The notes beneath the pieces are model-generated. The model worked only from the letters and a program-made list of their open reading frames with translations. It made no database searches and was not told the DNA's origin. From an uncultured Lachnospiraceae bacterium (GTDB taxonomy: Bacteria > Bacillota > Clostridia > Lachnospirales > Lachnospiraceae): 55,933 bases of DNA. A program made the position numbers and the translations under genes. This document shows, piece after piece, positions 1-7,726 of the stretch; position 1 is the first letter of the stretch, and every line of letters starts with the position of its first letter. The DNA is taken from assembly GCA_910585635.1 (NCBI GenBank), contig CAJUFE010000016.1, forward strand, positions 26,144 to 82,076. Direction: 5' to 3'.

Positions 1-1
1 T

Positions 2-79
2 GGAAGGACCGAAGGAGCTGATGCAGAGCCGGAGGCCGATGGAAGGACCGAAGGAGCCGGTGCGGAGTCGGAGGCTGAT
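2..79 (+). repeat. In-frame 39-bp tandem repeat (2 copies)
   Basis: Two adjacent 39-bp units (2-40 and 41-79) encode two 13-residue acidic repeats beginning GRTEGA. They sit at the N-terminal side of the visible part of the first gene; more copies may lie outside the window. Confidence 0.7.
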
Positions 80-1417
80 GAAAAGACCAAAGGACCGGCC
101 GGGATCGATCTGGAGGTCCTGGACGCGTACCTGGAAGAGAGCGGGAGAAAGAGCCTGGGGGCATTGCCACAGGAATGCACTGTGTTCCAGTGTGTGGGCT
201 GGATCTGTGAGGAGAGCAGCGGAGCCGGGCAGGCGGAGCAGGCAGACGCCGATCAGTCGGAAGCGGAGCAGTCCGGCGACGGCCAGGAGTATGAGGTCTG
301 GCAGCTTTCCGGCAGCGGCTCAAGCTACGGCGGCAGGCAGATCCAGCTGGTGGACGATGAGTGCGCGGGGGAGATGATCCAGAGCGCCTCCGCCTTCTTG
401 GCGGGCCAGGTACAGGAGGACGGCTCCATTGTCCAGGGCTGCTATCCTGGCTTGGACCAGGAGATCCAGGATGACAATATGGTCCGTCACGCCAGCGCAG
501 TCTGGTCGCTGCTAGGCTGCTATCAACTGGAGCCGGAGCCTGAACCTGAGCTTGCCGAAAGGATCGACCGGGCGGTCGAGTATATGCTGGACCGGGTGGT
601 CTATGACCAGGAAGGGCGGGCTTACCTCTACGAGGAGAAGGATGATGAGATCAAGCTGGGGGGCAGCGCCCTGGCGGTGGTCGCGTTAACAGAATATATG
701 GAGGCCTTCCAGAACGAGACCTATGTGGAGGTCTGCAAGGCCCTGGGGGAGGGGATCCTTTCCCAGCAGGATCAGGAGACCGGGGCTTACTATCATGTGC
801 TGAACAGCGACTTTACCCAGAAGGAAGAGACGAGGACCGTGTATTATAACGGGGAGGCCACCTTTGCCCTGTGCCGTCTGTACGGGCTGACGGAGGAGGA
901 GAGATGGCTGGAGGGGGCCAGGCGGGCGATCGACCATTTTATCCAGGAGGACTATACCCAGTATATCGACCATTGGGTGGCCTACAGTGTCAATGAATTT
1001 ACCAAGTACCGGCCGGATGATACGGAAGCCTATGTCTTCGCTATGCGCAATGCCCTGGAAAATCTGGATAAGATCTACCGGCAGGAGACGGCCTGCCCCA
1101 CCTACTTGGAGCTCCTGATGGCGGCCTTTGAGACCTATGAGCGGATGCAGGAGAACGGCATGATCGTGGGGGACGATGCCAGAGAGATGCTCCTGAAGGT
1201 GATCTACGCGCGGGCGGACCGGATGCGGACCGGATATCTCTATCCCGAGTATGCTATGTATATGGCAGATCCTCAGAAGGTGCTGGGCGCTTTCATGGTG
1301 CGGCACCAGGACTTCCGGGTGCGGATCGATGATATACAGCATGCAGTCGGGGGCTACGGTCTGTATCTTGAGGACTATGACCGGCTGGTGGCGTGTGGGC
1401 TGCTGGAAGCCGGATGA
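2..1417 (+). CDS. Alpha/alpha-barrel protein of unknown function (5' end outside window)
   Basis: The frame is open to the left edge, so at least 471 C-terminal residues are present and the start lies upstream; the internal TTG at 164 is not needed as a start. The first 26 residues are two 13-residue repeats rich in Glu, Ala and Asp, probably a linker. The rest is helical with regularly spaced motifs such as RHASAVWSLL, LGGSALAVVAL, YYNGEATFALCRLY and DDIQHAVGGYGLY. This pattern resembles alpha/alpha-toroid folds (squalene-cyclase-like, epimerase-like or glycan-active barrels). No catalytic residues can be assigned. It lies about 195 bp upstream of a sortase B on the same strand, which hints at a cell-surface role, but no LPXTG motif is present at its C terminus. 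The 3' end, including the stop codon, is part of a 38-bp tandem duplication. I do not recognise the family. Confidence 0.6.
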   Translation, partial: GRTEGADAEPEADGRTEGAGAESEADEKTKGPAGIDLEVLDAYLEESGRKSLGALPQECTVFQCVGWICEESSGAGQAEQADADQSEAEQSGDGQEYEVWQLSGSGSSYGGRQIQLVDDECAGEMIQSASAFLAGQVQEDGSIVQGCYPGLDQEIQDDNMVRHASAVWSLLGCYQLEPEPEPELAERIDRAVEYMLDRVVYDQEGRAYLYEEKDDEIKLGGSALAVVALTEYMEAFQNETYVEVCKALGEGILSQQDQETGAYYHVLNSDFTQKEETRTVYYNGEATFALCRLYGLTEEERWLEGARRAIDHFIQEDYTQYIDHWVAYSVNEFTKYRPDDTEAYVFAMRNALENLDKIYRQETACPTYLELLMAAFETYERMQENGMIVGDDAREMLLKVIYARADRMRTGYLYPEYAMYMADPQKVLGAFMVRHQDFRVRIDDIQHAVGGYGLYLEDYDRLVACGLLEAG

Positions 1418-1545
1418 TCTGCCGGAGGCCAGGCGGGCCAATGGAAGCCCAGTGATCTGCCGGAGGCCAGGCGGGTTGCTGGAAGCCAGGTGATCTGCCG
1501 GAGGCCAAGCGGGGGGCAGGAGATCAGGTGACCTGCCGGAAGGGG
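1400..1545 (+). repeat. 38-bp tandem repeat spanning a stop codon
   Basis: Copies start with TGGAAGC near 1404, 1442 and 1480, with a decayed fourth copy after about 1517. The first copy contains the last codons and TGA of the upstream gene (stop at 1415-1417), so the gene's own tail has been duplicated downstream. The rest of the 1418-1612 gap holds only the sortase ribosome binding site. Confidence 0.75.
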
Positions 1546-1612
1546 AGTATGGCAGCATCGGTCAGAAAGATGACCGGTAAGGATAAAGGGCAGAAGGAGA
1601 GGAGGACATCCC

Positions 1613-2431
1613 ATGAAAAAGAAAGTGCTTTTAGGGATCAAGCTGCTGTTAGCGGCAGGCTTGGTGTGCGGCCTGTTCGTGGTAGGACGGCAGGCGATCG
1701 ATTATAAGAGGGGCCAGGGGGACTATGAGGAAGCGGAGCAGATCGCGGGCATTTCCCAGCTTCCGGCCCAGACGGAGACAGAGGCTCCCGGAGAGGAGCC
1801 TGGCGGGACAGGAGAGGAGGGGGAAGCCCAGGAAAGGCCTGTGGACCCTTACGCGGATATGCTCTCGAAGATCGATCTGGGGGCATTGCGCCAGGTGAAC
1901 AGCGATGTGGTGGGCTGGATGGCGATCCCCGGCACCCAGCTTTCTTATCCCATGGTGCAGCGGGCGGATAATGACTACTACTTGAACCATACCTGGAAGA
2001 ATGAGCGCAATTCCGTGGGCGCGATCTTTATGGAGTGCAAGGTCCAGGGGGATATGAGCGATTTTAATACGATCGTCTATGGGCACAGGATGCGGAATCT
2101 GTCCATGTTCGGGAGCCTGCGGTATTATAACGATCTGGAGTACCTTAAGGAGCACCCTTCCGTGTATGTGGCAGTGGATGGCGCGGTCTATAGATATGAT
2201 ATCTACGCCGCCTATGAGGTGGGCCTGCAGACGATCACCTACCGGCTGGATGTGGATACCCCGGAGGAGAAGGAAGAGTGCATCCGGTTCGGGCTGGAGA
2301 GCTCTGTGATCGATACCGGCGTGGTGCCTACGGCGGAGGATAAGATCTTGACCCTGTCCACCTGTACCGGCCGCGGGCATGCCACCCGGTGGGTGGTGCA
2401 GGCGGTGTGCAGAGGGGAGGAAGAAGAGTAG
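1613..2431 (+). CDS. srtB: Class B sortase
   Basis: Membrane-anchored cysteine transpeptidase of 272 aa that attaches proteins to peptidoglycan or builds surface polymers. It has one N-terminal membrane segment (about residues 5-24), a low-complexity Gly/Glu linker (about 55-75) and a sortase B core. Visible catalytic residues are His158 in YGHRM, Cys251 in TLSTC and Arg259 in TRWVV; the TLSTC form and spacing fit class B. The start is ATG with GGAGAGGAGG just upstream. No substrate with a sorting signal is visible in the window, so its target lies elsewhere or is non-canonical. It probably shares a transcript with the upstream barrel protein. Confidence 0.9.
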   Translation: MKKKVLLGIKLLLAAGLVCGLFVVGRQAIDYKRGQGDYEEAEQIAGISQLPAQTETEAPGEEPGGTGEEGEAQERPVDPYADMLSKIDLGALRQVNSDVVGWMAIPGTQLSYPMVQRADNDYYLNHTWKNERNSVGAIFMECKVQGDMSDFNTIVYGHRMRNLSMFGSLRYYNDLEYLKEHPSVYVAVDGAVYRYDIYAAYEVGLQTITYRLDVDTPEEKEECIRFGLESSVIDTGVVPTAEDKILTLSTCTGRGHATRWVVQAVCRGEEEE

Positions 2432-2489
2432 GATAGGTTTTCGCGTTTGTGCGATCTGTTTTTGACACGGCCAAAGGATCGTATGTTTG

Positions 2490-2518
2490 TTGACAGGGTA
2501 CACAGATCATACTATAAT
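2490..2518 (+). promoter_or_regulatory. Consensus sigma-A promoter
   Basis: TTGACA (2490-2495), 17-bp spacer, TATAAT (2513-2518): both boxes match consensus exactly. It drives the AAA-ATPase-like gene at 2570 and separates it from the sortase transcript. Confidence 0.9.
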
Positions 2519-2569
2519 TATGATCGCATCGATCTTAAATGGACGGGTGTCGGAAAGGAACGCGATAAT

Positions 2570-4306
2570 ATGGGGAAAGAGAAAAAGCTGCCGATCGGTA
2601 TAGAAGATTTTGAGGAGATCCGGACAGAAGATTTTTACTACGTGGACAAAACAGATCTCATAACAGAGCTGCTGGACAATTGGAGCAAGGTCAATCTCTT
2701 TACACGCCCCAGACGGTTCGGGAAATCGTTAAATATGAGCATGCTGAAGGCTTTTTTTGGATATGGTTATGACAGCAGACTCTTTGACGGGACCAAGGTC
2801 GCTAAGGAGACCGAGCTTTGTGAAAGGTATATGGGGCAGTTCCCGGTGATCTCGATCACCCTGAAAGATGTGGAGGCCAGAGACTACGAAGGCGCCCGGG
2901 CTATGCTGTGCGCGGTGATCGGGAATGAAGCCTTGCGGTTTACCTTTCTTTCTGACAGTGATGCGCTCTCGGAGGAGGAAAAGGAGCGATACCGTCACTT
3001 GATCCGTGTTGGCGAGAGCGGTACATCGGGAGAGATCATGTCCGATGAGATGCTCAAGAGCAGCCTTTTTATGCTGTCCCGGCTCCTGAGAAAGCATTAC
3101 GGGAAAAAGGTGATCCTTTTGATCGATGAGTATGATGTGCCGTTAGATAAGGCCCAGCATTTTGGCTATCATGATGAGATGATCGGTCTGATCCGGAGTC
3201 TGCTGAGCCAGGCATTAAAGAGCAATGATAATATGTATTTTGCTGTATTGACCGGTTGTTTGCGGATCGCGAAAGAAAGTATCTTTACCGGGCTCAATAA
3301 CCTGAATGTTTTTTCGATCACCAATGTCCGGTATAAGGAGCATTTTGGTTTTTTAGATGAAGAGGTCCGGGAAATGCTGGCTTATTATGGGCTGGAGGAC
3401 CGATATGGACAGATGAAAGAGTGGTATGACGGCTACCGCTTTGGCGATGCGGATATCTATTGTCCCTGGGATGTGATCAATCATATCGCCCTGGTCCGTT
3501 CAGAACCTTATGCACCCCCCAGAGCCTTTTGGGCCAATACCAGTGGGAATGAGATCATCCGGACCTTTATCGGGATGGCGGATCAGAGGACGAGACGTGA
3601 GATCGAGAGACTGGTCGAAGGTGAGAGTGTGGTGAAAAAGATCGATCAGGAGCTGACATATAAGGATCTGTATGACAGCATCGATAATCTGTGGAGCGTG
3701 CTTTTTACCACAGGTTATCTGACACAGAGGGGGCGGGAAGGGGAAGATACGTATCGACTGGCGATCCCTGACCTGGCGATCCGGCAGATCTTTGTGGATC
3801 AGATCCTTAAGTGGTCCCAGGCAGAGGCGAGGAAGGATACACCGAGACTGGACGCATTCTGTGAGGCATTTGTGCAAGGTGATGCAAAGACGATAGAAAG
3901 GCAGTTCAGCAACTATCTCCAAAGGACCATCAGCATCCGTGATACAAGCGTCAGGAAAGAGAAAAAAGAAAATTTTTATCATGGGATACTTTTAGGCTTG
4001 TTGAGCCATCGTGAGGATTGGGATATCCGTTCTAATGCAGAGTCTGGAGATGGGTTCAGTGACATCCTGATCGAGATCGAGGAGGAGAGGATCGGGATCG
4101 TTATCGAGGTTAAGTATCCAGACGATCAGGATCTGGAGGCAGGATGTAAAAAGGCCCTCGATCAGATCGAGAAGGTGGGATATCAGACTCGGCTTTGCCA
4201 GGATGGGATGGAGACAGTCTATAAGTATGGGATCGCATGTTGGAAGAAAAGGTGTATGGTGCGGTTAGGAGAGAGCCAAAACGTTTTATGGAGTGATCAG
4301 AGTTAG
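2570..4306 (+). CDS. AAA-ATPase-like / PD-(D/E)XK nuclease family protein
   Basis: 578 aa. The N terminus (PIGIEDFEEIR, then YYVDKTDLI, then FTRPRRFGKSLNMSML) matches the AAA-ATPase-like family (PF09820 type), in which RRFGKS serves as a P-loop. LLIDEYDVP looks like Walker B. The C terminus carries a PD-(D/E)XK nuclease-like core (PF08011 type): SDI near residue 497-499 and IEVK near 512-515. These proteins are multi-copy in gut Firmicutes and Bacteroidetes and their function is not established; a role in mobile-element or phage biology is only inference. ATG 2570 is chosen because GGAAAGGAA lies 9 nt upstream and the family starts at this point, whereas the frame upstream runs back through the promoter. 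It is followed by a hairpin terminator. The gene is slightly richer in A+T than its neighbours. Confidence 0.85.
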   Translation: MGKEKKLPIGIEDFEEIRTEDFYYVDKTDLITELLDNWSKVNLFTRPRRFGKSLNMSMLKAFFGYGYDSRLFDGTKVAKETELCERYMGQFPVISITLKDVEARDYEGARAMLCAVIGNEALRFTFLSDSDALSEEEKERYRHLIRVGESGTSGEIMSDEMLKSSLFMLSRLLRKHYGKKVILLIDEYDVPLDKAQHFGYHDEMIGLIRSLLSQALKSNDNMYFAVLTGCLRIAKESIFTGLNNLNVFSITNVRYKEHFGFLDEEVREMLAYYGLEDRYGQMKEWYDGYRFGDADIYCPWDVINHIALVRSEPYAPPRAFWANTSGNEIIRTFIGMADQRTRREIERLVEGESVVKKIDQELTYKDLYDSIDNLWSVLFTTGYLTQRGREGEDTYRLAIPDLAIRQIFVDQILKWSQAEARKDTPRLDAFCEAFVQGDAKTIERQFSNYLQRTISIRDTSVRKEKKENFYHGILLGLLSHREDWDIRSNAESGDGFSDILIEIEEERIGIVIEVKYPDDQDLEAGCKKALDQIEKVGYQTRLCQDGMETVYKYGIACWKKRCMVRLGESQNVLWSDQS

Positions 4307-4321
4307 ATTAGGTTGTAAAAG

Positions 4322-4357
4322 GGAGCTGCGCATATCTGATCGGATATGGTGCAGCTC
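4322..4357. terminator. Bidirectional hairpin terminator
   Basis: GGAGCTGC and GCAGCTCC arms, with a further ATATC/GATAT pairing towards the loop. On the minus strand the stem is followed by TTTT. It separates the convergent AAA-like gene and germination gene. Confidence 0.6.
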
Positions 4358-4424
4358 CTCATTTGTCTGATCATAGGCTCATCTTCCTATCAGTTCCTCG
4401 ATCGCACAGGTATGGACCTTTGTT

Positions 4425-5834
4425 CTACTTCTCCGTATGCGGCAGTCTCTGCCGGAGGAACCGCTTCTTCACCTCGCTCAGATGGAAGGGGATCAGCGGG
4501 TAGATATAGCTCTTCCCCGCGATGGTCCGGTTGAACACGATGGCGCAGACAGAGATGAGGATCCCCAGCCAGAAGCCGTACCAGTTAAACAGGGCGGTGA
4601 GGACCAGGAGCAGGACCCGCATGAACTTTAGGGCATAGCCTAATTCGAAGCTGGCCTGGGAGTAGTTGGCTACGGTCACGAAAGCCATGTAGAGCATGGT
4701 CTCGCTGCTGAACCAGCCGGATTTTACAGAGTATTCGCCAAGGACGATGCCGGCGATCACGCTAAGGGGCGTGGTCAGCATGCTGGGGGTATTGATGGCG
4801 GCCAGGCGCAGGCCGTCGATGGCGAACTCCAGGATCAAAAGCTGGTAGAACACCGGCACATGGGGCGGGTCGGAGAGCCGGATGAAGTCCAGCCAGGAGG
4901 GGATGGCCTCCGGGTTTTGCAGAAAGGCCAGCCACAGCGGGGTCAGGATGAGGGTCAGGATGGAGATCAGCATCCTGGACAGGCGCAGGTAGGTGCCGGT
5001 GACCGGGGGGAAGTAATAGTCGTCCGCCTCCTCGATGATATCAAAGATGGAGGAGGGGAGGATCATGGCTGCCGGGGAATTGTCCACCAGGATGACGATA
5101 TTGCCCTCTAAAAGGCAGGCGGCAGCCGTGTCGGGCCGCTCGGAGAATTTGAACTTGGGGAAGGGATTGTACCATTTATTGGGATAGATACATTCCGCCA
5201 GGCTCTCCTGGTTCATGGTCAGGGCGTCCACATGGAGCTTTTCGATCCGTCCCTTGATCATGGAGAGGAGCTTTTCGTCCACCCGCCCCCGCATGTAGCA
5301 GATGGCGATGTCGGTGTGGGAGCTCTCCCCGGCGTTCATGATCTCCACGGTCAGCTTCGGGTCCCGTATCCGCCGCCGGATCAGGGCGGTGTTGAAGATC
5401 AGGGTCTCCACGAAACCGTCCCGGGAACCACGCATCACCTTATCCTTTTCCGGCTCGCTGACCCCTCTGGCCGGATAGGTGCGGCAGTCGATGGTCAGGC
5501 ACTTGTCATAGCCGTCTAAAAAAAGACAGGTGAGGCCGCTGAGCAGCTGGGTGACGGCGGAGGCTTCATCTGCCACCAGTCCGATCTCGCCGTAGGGGAT
5601 GTACCGCTTGGAAAAACCGTGGGCATCGGCAGGCATGTCCTCCGGCTTGATGCTCTGGAAGACCTGGAGGATCTTCAGCAGGACCTCATCCTTGGTCATA
5701 CCGTCCACAAAGAACAGGCATCCCTTCCGCCCGCCGATCTCCACCACACGGTAGACCACGTCGAAGCATTGGTCTACGTGGAGGGTGTTCTTAAAATGTT
5801 CCATGTTCTCAGAAAGATCAGTCGTAAATCCCAT
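4425..5834 (-). CDS. GerA-family spore germination protein, SpoVAF-like
   Basis: 469-aa membrane protein of the GerA/SpoVAF family, acting at the spore inner membrane during germination. The N-terminal half is the soluble cytosolic domain, and the family signature NPFPKFKFSERPD is followed by LLEGNIVILVDNSP. The C-terminal half holds about five membrane segments. The stretch PVTGTYLRLSRML and the later LAAINTPSMLTTPLS resemble SpoVAF as recalled more than GerAA, but separating the two needs a tree. It stands alone, with no GerB/GerC partners and no other spoVA genes. GAGGAGG precedes ATG 5834. A sigma-G-like promoter lies about 85-110 bp upstream. It is the clearest sign that the organism sporulates. 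Confidence 0.88.
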   Translation of the reverse strand: MGFTTDLSENMEHFKNTLHVDQCFDVVYRVVEIGGRKGCLFFVDGMTKDEVLLKILQVFQSIKPEDMPADAHGFSKRYIPYGEIGLVADEASAVTQLLSGLTCLFLDGYDKCLTIDCRTYPARGVSEPEKDKVMRGSRDGFVETLIFNTALIRRRIRDPKLTVEIMNAGESSHTDIAICYMRGRVDEKLLSMIKGRIEKLHVDALTMNQESLAECIYPNKWYNPFPKFKFSERPDTAAACLLEGNIVILVDNSPAAMILPSSIFDIIEEADDYYFPPVTGTYLRLSRMLISILTLILTPLWLAFLQNPEAIPSWLDFIRLSDPPHVPVFYQLLILEFAIDGLRLAAINTPSMLTTPLSVIAGIVLGEYSVKSGWFSSETMLYMAFVTVANYSQASFELGYALKFMRVLLLVLTALFNWYGFWLGILISVCAIVFNRTIAGKSYIYPLIPFHLSEVKKRFLRQRLPHTEK

Positions 5835-5917
5835 ATCGTTCCTCCTCGTCTAGATGATCGCAGCAGATCGCCATGCGCCTGGCAGCGGACGCACCGCCGC
5901 ATATGAAAGCGTAGGGT

Positions 5918-5946
5918 CAGTATGCCCGATCTTTGCGATTTTATGA
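5918..5946 (-). promoter_or_regulatory. Possible sigma-G (forespore) promoter
   Basis: Read on the minus strand: TCATA, 17 bp, CATACTG, close to the sigma-G pattern (-35 GHATR, -10 CATNHTA) with a mismatch at the last -10 base. It is placed correctly for the germination gene, which is known in this family to be forespore-expressed. Confidence 0.4.
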
Positions 5947-6080
5947 AAATGGGAATAGCCAAAACTGGAGGAAGGTCCAAAGCAGCATCCGTTCGATCTG
6001 GTGATATTGCCTTGGATCCATGTCGTGGTTTGTAGGATATGCCGGATCTGTAGGATGTGATAAGAAAAACAACAAAAGAG

Positions 6081-6109
6081 TTGACACTTATGTAGAAAAG
6101 TGCTATATT
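6081..6109 (+). promoter_or_regulatory. Sigma-A promoter of a candidate small RNA
   Basis: TTGACA (6081-6086), 17-bp spacer, TATATT (6104-6109). No gene with a ribosome binding site follows on the plus strand; a strong terminator ends about 140 bp downstream. Confidence 0.75.
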
Positions 6110-6115
6110 AACAGC

Positions 6116-6252
6116 ACAGGCACAATGGGGTGCTTGGCAAAAACAGTTTGGTATGGGGATACCAAGGTGTAAAACGTATAGTGTGACGGTTTTTTTGAAC
6201 GTGACCAAGGGAGCTGCTTTCTGTGGGGGAAAAGCAGCTCCCGCTCTTTTTG
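6116..6252 (+). ncRNA. Candidate small RNA of about 135 nt
   Basis: Bounded by the sigma-A promoter at 6081-6109 and the terminator at 6209-6251. Inside is a perfect hairpin (TTGGTAT, loop GGGG, ATACCAA) near 6148-6165, and CTTGG near 6133 can pair with CCAAG near 6205, giving a closed multi-stem fold. The only ORF inside (from 6153) has no ribosome binding site and runs through the terminator. The 3' side faces the convergent tcdA end, so it is not a leader of any gene here. No known riboswitch or RNA family was recognised. Confidence 0.5.
6209..6251 (+). terminator. Rho-independent terminator of the small RNA
   Basis: A 12-bp perfect stem (GGGAGCTGCTTT with AAAGCAGCTCCC) followed by GCTCTTTTT. 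Confidence 0.85.
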
Positions 6253-6353
6253 CCTGCGCTGCCTGCCGGCGCTATATGGCCGGCAGGCCGGGAGATGTGC
6301 GGTGCGGCCAGTCTGTCCCGGTCGGCCTTGCGGACGGACCTGGCCTGCGGTGC

Positions 6354-6432
6354 CGGCCAAGTCGGTGAGGGAACATAGCCGTCAGCCCCCGGCCAAGACC
6401 GTGAGGGGACGCCGCCCGTCAGACCCCGGCCA
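6354..6432 (-). repeat. 36-37-bp tandem repeat spanning the tcdA stop codon
   Basis: CGGCCA starts near 6354, 6390 and 6427. The middle copy runs into the tcdA stop (TCA at 6419-6421 on the plus strand) and the copy beyond the gene end keeps the same TCA at 6382-6384. The gene tail has therefore been duplicated downstream of the gene. Confidence 0.65.
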
Positions 6433-7246
6433 GCGTCCGGATCACTTCTCCGGCGATCAAAAGCCCGGCCACCGGAGGGACGAAGGAGATGCTCCCAGGC
6501 GTGGAGCGCCGCCTTCCCTGGACGGAGCTTTGGGCGTCGCTCAGGGCAGCGTCCTGGGCATCGCCCTGACCGTTGCGTAGGCTATCACTCCGGCTGTCGT
6601 CCTGGCTGTCGCCCTGCCAGAGGCCGGAGGGGGTCAGCGGCTCCTCCTTGGAATACAGGACCTTTAAGGAGGTGACCCCTCTTTTCTTCAATTCCCGCCG
6701 CATGACGCGGCACAGAGGGCAGACGCTGGTGGAGAAGAGGTCGCCGATCTGGAAAAGCTCCGGGTGCAGCTTATTGCCCGTCCCCATGGAAGCGATCAGC
6801 AAGATCTTCGTCCGGTCCCCATACTGAGCCAGCGCGATCTTAGCCGCCACCGTGTCGATCGCATCGATGATGTAGTCCGGTGGTCCGCCTGCCCTTTCCC
6901 GGATCTCCTCCATCAGCGCATTTACGTTCTCCGGCAGCACAAAGGTCTCCCAGGTATAGACCCGGCAGTCCGGAGCGATATCGGCGATCCGCTCCTTTAG
7001 GACCTCCGTCTTCCTCCGGCCGATCGTGCTGAAGAACGCCATGGACTGCCGGTTGATATTGGTCAGGGAGACCGTATCATGGTCGATCAGGCTCAAGGTC
7101 CCCACCCCGCTCCGGGCCAGAGCCTCGATGCAGTGGGACCCCACGCCCCCCGCCCCGAAGACCGCCACATGGCTCTGTTCAAGCCGCTCCAATCCCTCGG
7201 TCCCGATCAACATCTCCGTCCTGGAAAATGCATGTGCTATATCCAT
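6419..7246 (-). CDS. tcdA: tRNA threonylcarbamoyladenosine dehydratase (ThiF/E1-like)
   Basis: 275-aa member of the ThiF/MoeB/E1 superfamily; TcdA cyclises the t6A modification of tRNA position 37 in an ATP-dependent step. The nucleotide-binding loop GAGGVGSHC, the downstream SLIDHDTV and NRQ elements, and the CPLC motif are visible. The start is ATG 7246, with AAGGAG 9-10 nt upstream; a longer frame to 7393 runs into an inverted-repeat element and lacks homology. Near the C terminus is a low-complexity insert rich in Asp, Ser, Gln and Ala (DSQDDSRSDS and GDAQDAALSDAQ), unusual in this family and built from short DNA repeats. The last bases are part of a tail duplication. Confidence 0.9.
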   Translation of the reverse strand: MDIAHAFSRTEMLIGTEGLERLEQSHVAVFGAGGVGSHCIEALARSGVGTLSLIDHDTVSLTNINRQSMAFFSTIGRRKTEVLKERIADIAPDCRVYTWETFVLPENVNALMEEIRERAGGPPDYIIDAIDTVAAKIALAQYGDRTKILLIASMGTGNKLHPELFQIGDLFSTSVCPLCRVMRRELKKRGVTSLKVLYSKEEPLTPSGLWQGDSQDDSRSDSLRNGQGDAQDAALSDAQSSVQGRRRSTPGSISFVPPVAGLLIAGEVIRTLAGV

Positions 7247-7377
7247 TTTCGTTGTCTCCTTCTTTATACTCCATAGTGTTTTGTCGGTTGCCCAAAAGCT
7301 CCGATCCCTGCCGCCGGGCCTTCGGATGTTGGATGTTGTCGTGTCATATGACCGAAGGCTAGCCACAAAATAGTGGA

Positions 7378-7509
7378 GGGAGGGGCATGTCACATAAAGG
7401 ACCCTAGCGGAACGTCGGTGCTTGGCGAGGTCTTTTCGAGCCTAGCATCCGCTACGTTCCTGCCAAGACATCGGAGCGAGAGTGCGTCCTGTTGTGACAT
7501 GCCCCTCCC
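7378..7509. repeat. 132-bp element with perfect 17-bp terminal inverted repeats
   Basis: The arms GGGAGGGGCATGTCACA (7378-7394) and its exact complement (7493-7509) enclose 98 bp. Inside are further complementary pairs: AGGAC/GTCCT, GGAACGT/ACGTTCC and CTTGGC/GCCAAG, the last two interleaved as in a pseudoknot or as alternative folds. It may be a MITE-like element or a structured RNA. No clear target duplication was seen. Confidence 0.55.
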
Positions 7510-7625
7510 GGAACGGACCCTTTGCGACACATCCATACATTAAGACTCCCTGCCGTGGGTGTGAAAAGTAACGCCTCTAACCGGATTGTACACGCCCCTT
7601 TCCCAAATGTAAATGCTAAAATGTA

Positions 7626-7654
7626 TTTTCCTTTACCTGCAGATGTGGTATGAT
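7626..7654 (+). promoter_or_regulatory. Weak promoter candidate for nadE
   Basis: Extended -10 TGGTATGAT (TATGAT at 7649-7654), with only a poor -35 (TTTTCC) 17 bp upstream. ATG follows 72 bp later. Confidence 0.4.
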
Positions 7655-7726
7655 ATACGAAAAACCGGCTACTGTATTTAAGAGGATAGATCGAAAAAAG
7701 TGCCATGGGCGAAAAGGAGAGCAAAG

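Larger units (their letters stand above)
7247..7726. other. 480-bp divergent intergenic region with inverted repeats
   Basis: Lies between tcdA (minus) and nadE (plus). It contains an 8-bp inverted repeat (GCCTTCGG at 7318-7325 and CCGAAGGC at 7352-7359), the 132-bp element with 17-bp perfect terminal arms listed separately, and a weak nadE promoter. Nothing recognisable lies between 7520 and 7620. Confidence 0.6.

Noticed and set aside
686..1558. Long minus-strand ORF antisense to the first gene
   Set aside because: It is a shadow of a high-GC gene, with no ribosome binding site and Pro/His/Leu-rich composition.
4437..5519. Plus-strand ORFs antisense to the germination gene
   Set aside because: Shadow frames with Gly/Asp/Gln-rich composition and no ribosome binding sites.
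6116..6208. Known riboswitch (c-di-GMP or similar) in the small RNA
   Set aside because: The conserved core bases of the classes I checked by eye are absent, and no gene follows downstream.
6153..6368. Small ORF in the candidate small RNA
   Set aside because: No ribosome binding site, and the frame crosses the terminator.
7247..7393. Longer TcdA N terminus
   Set aside because: The extension runs through the inverted-repeat element and has no family similarity; ATG 7246 has a good ribosome binding site.
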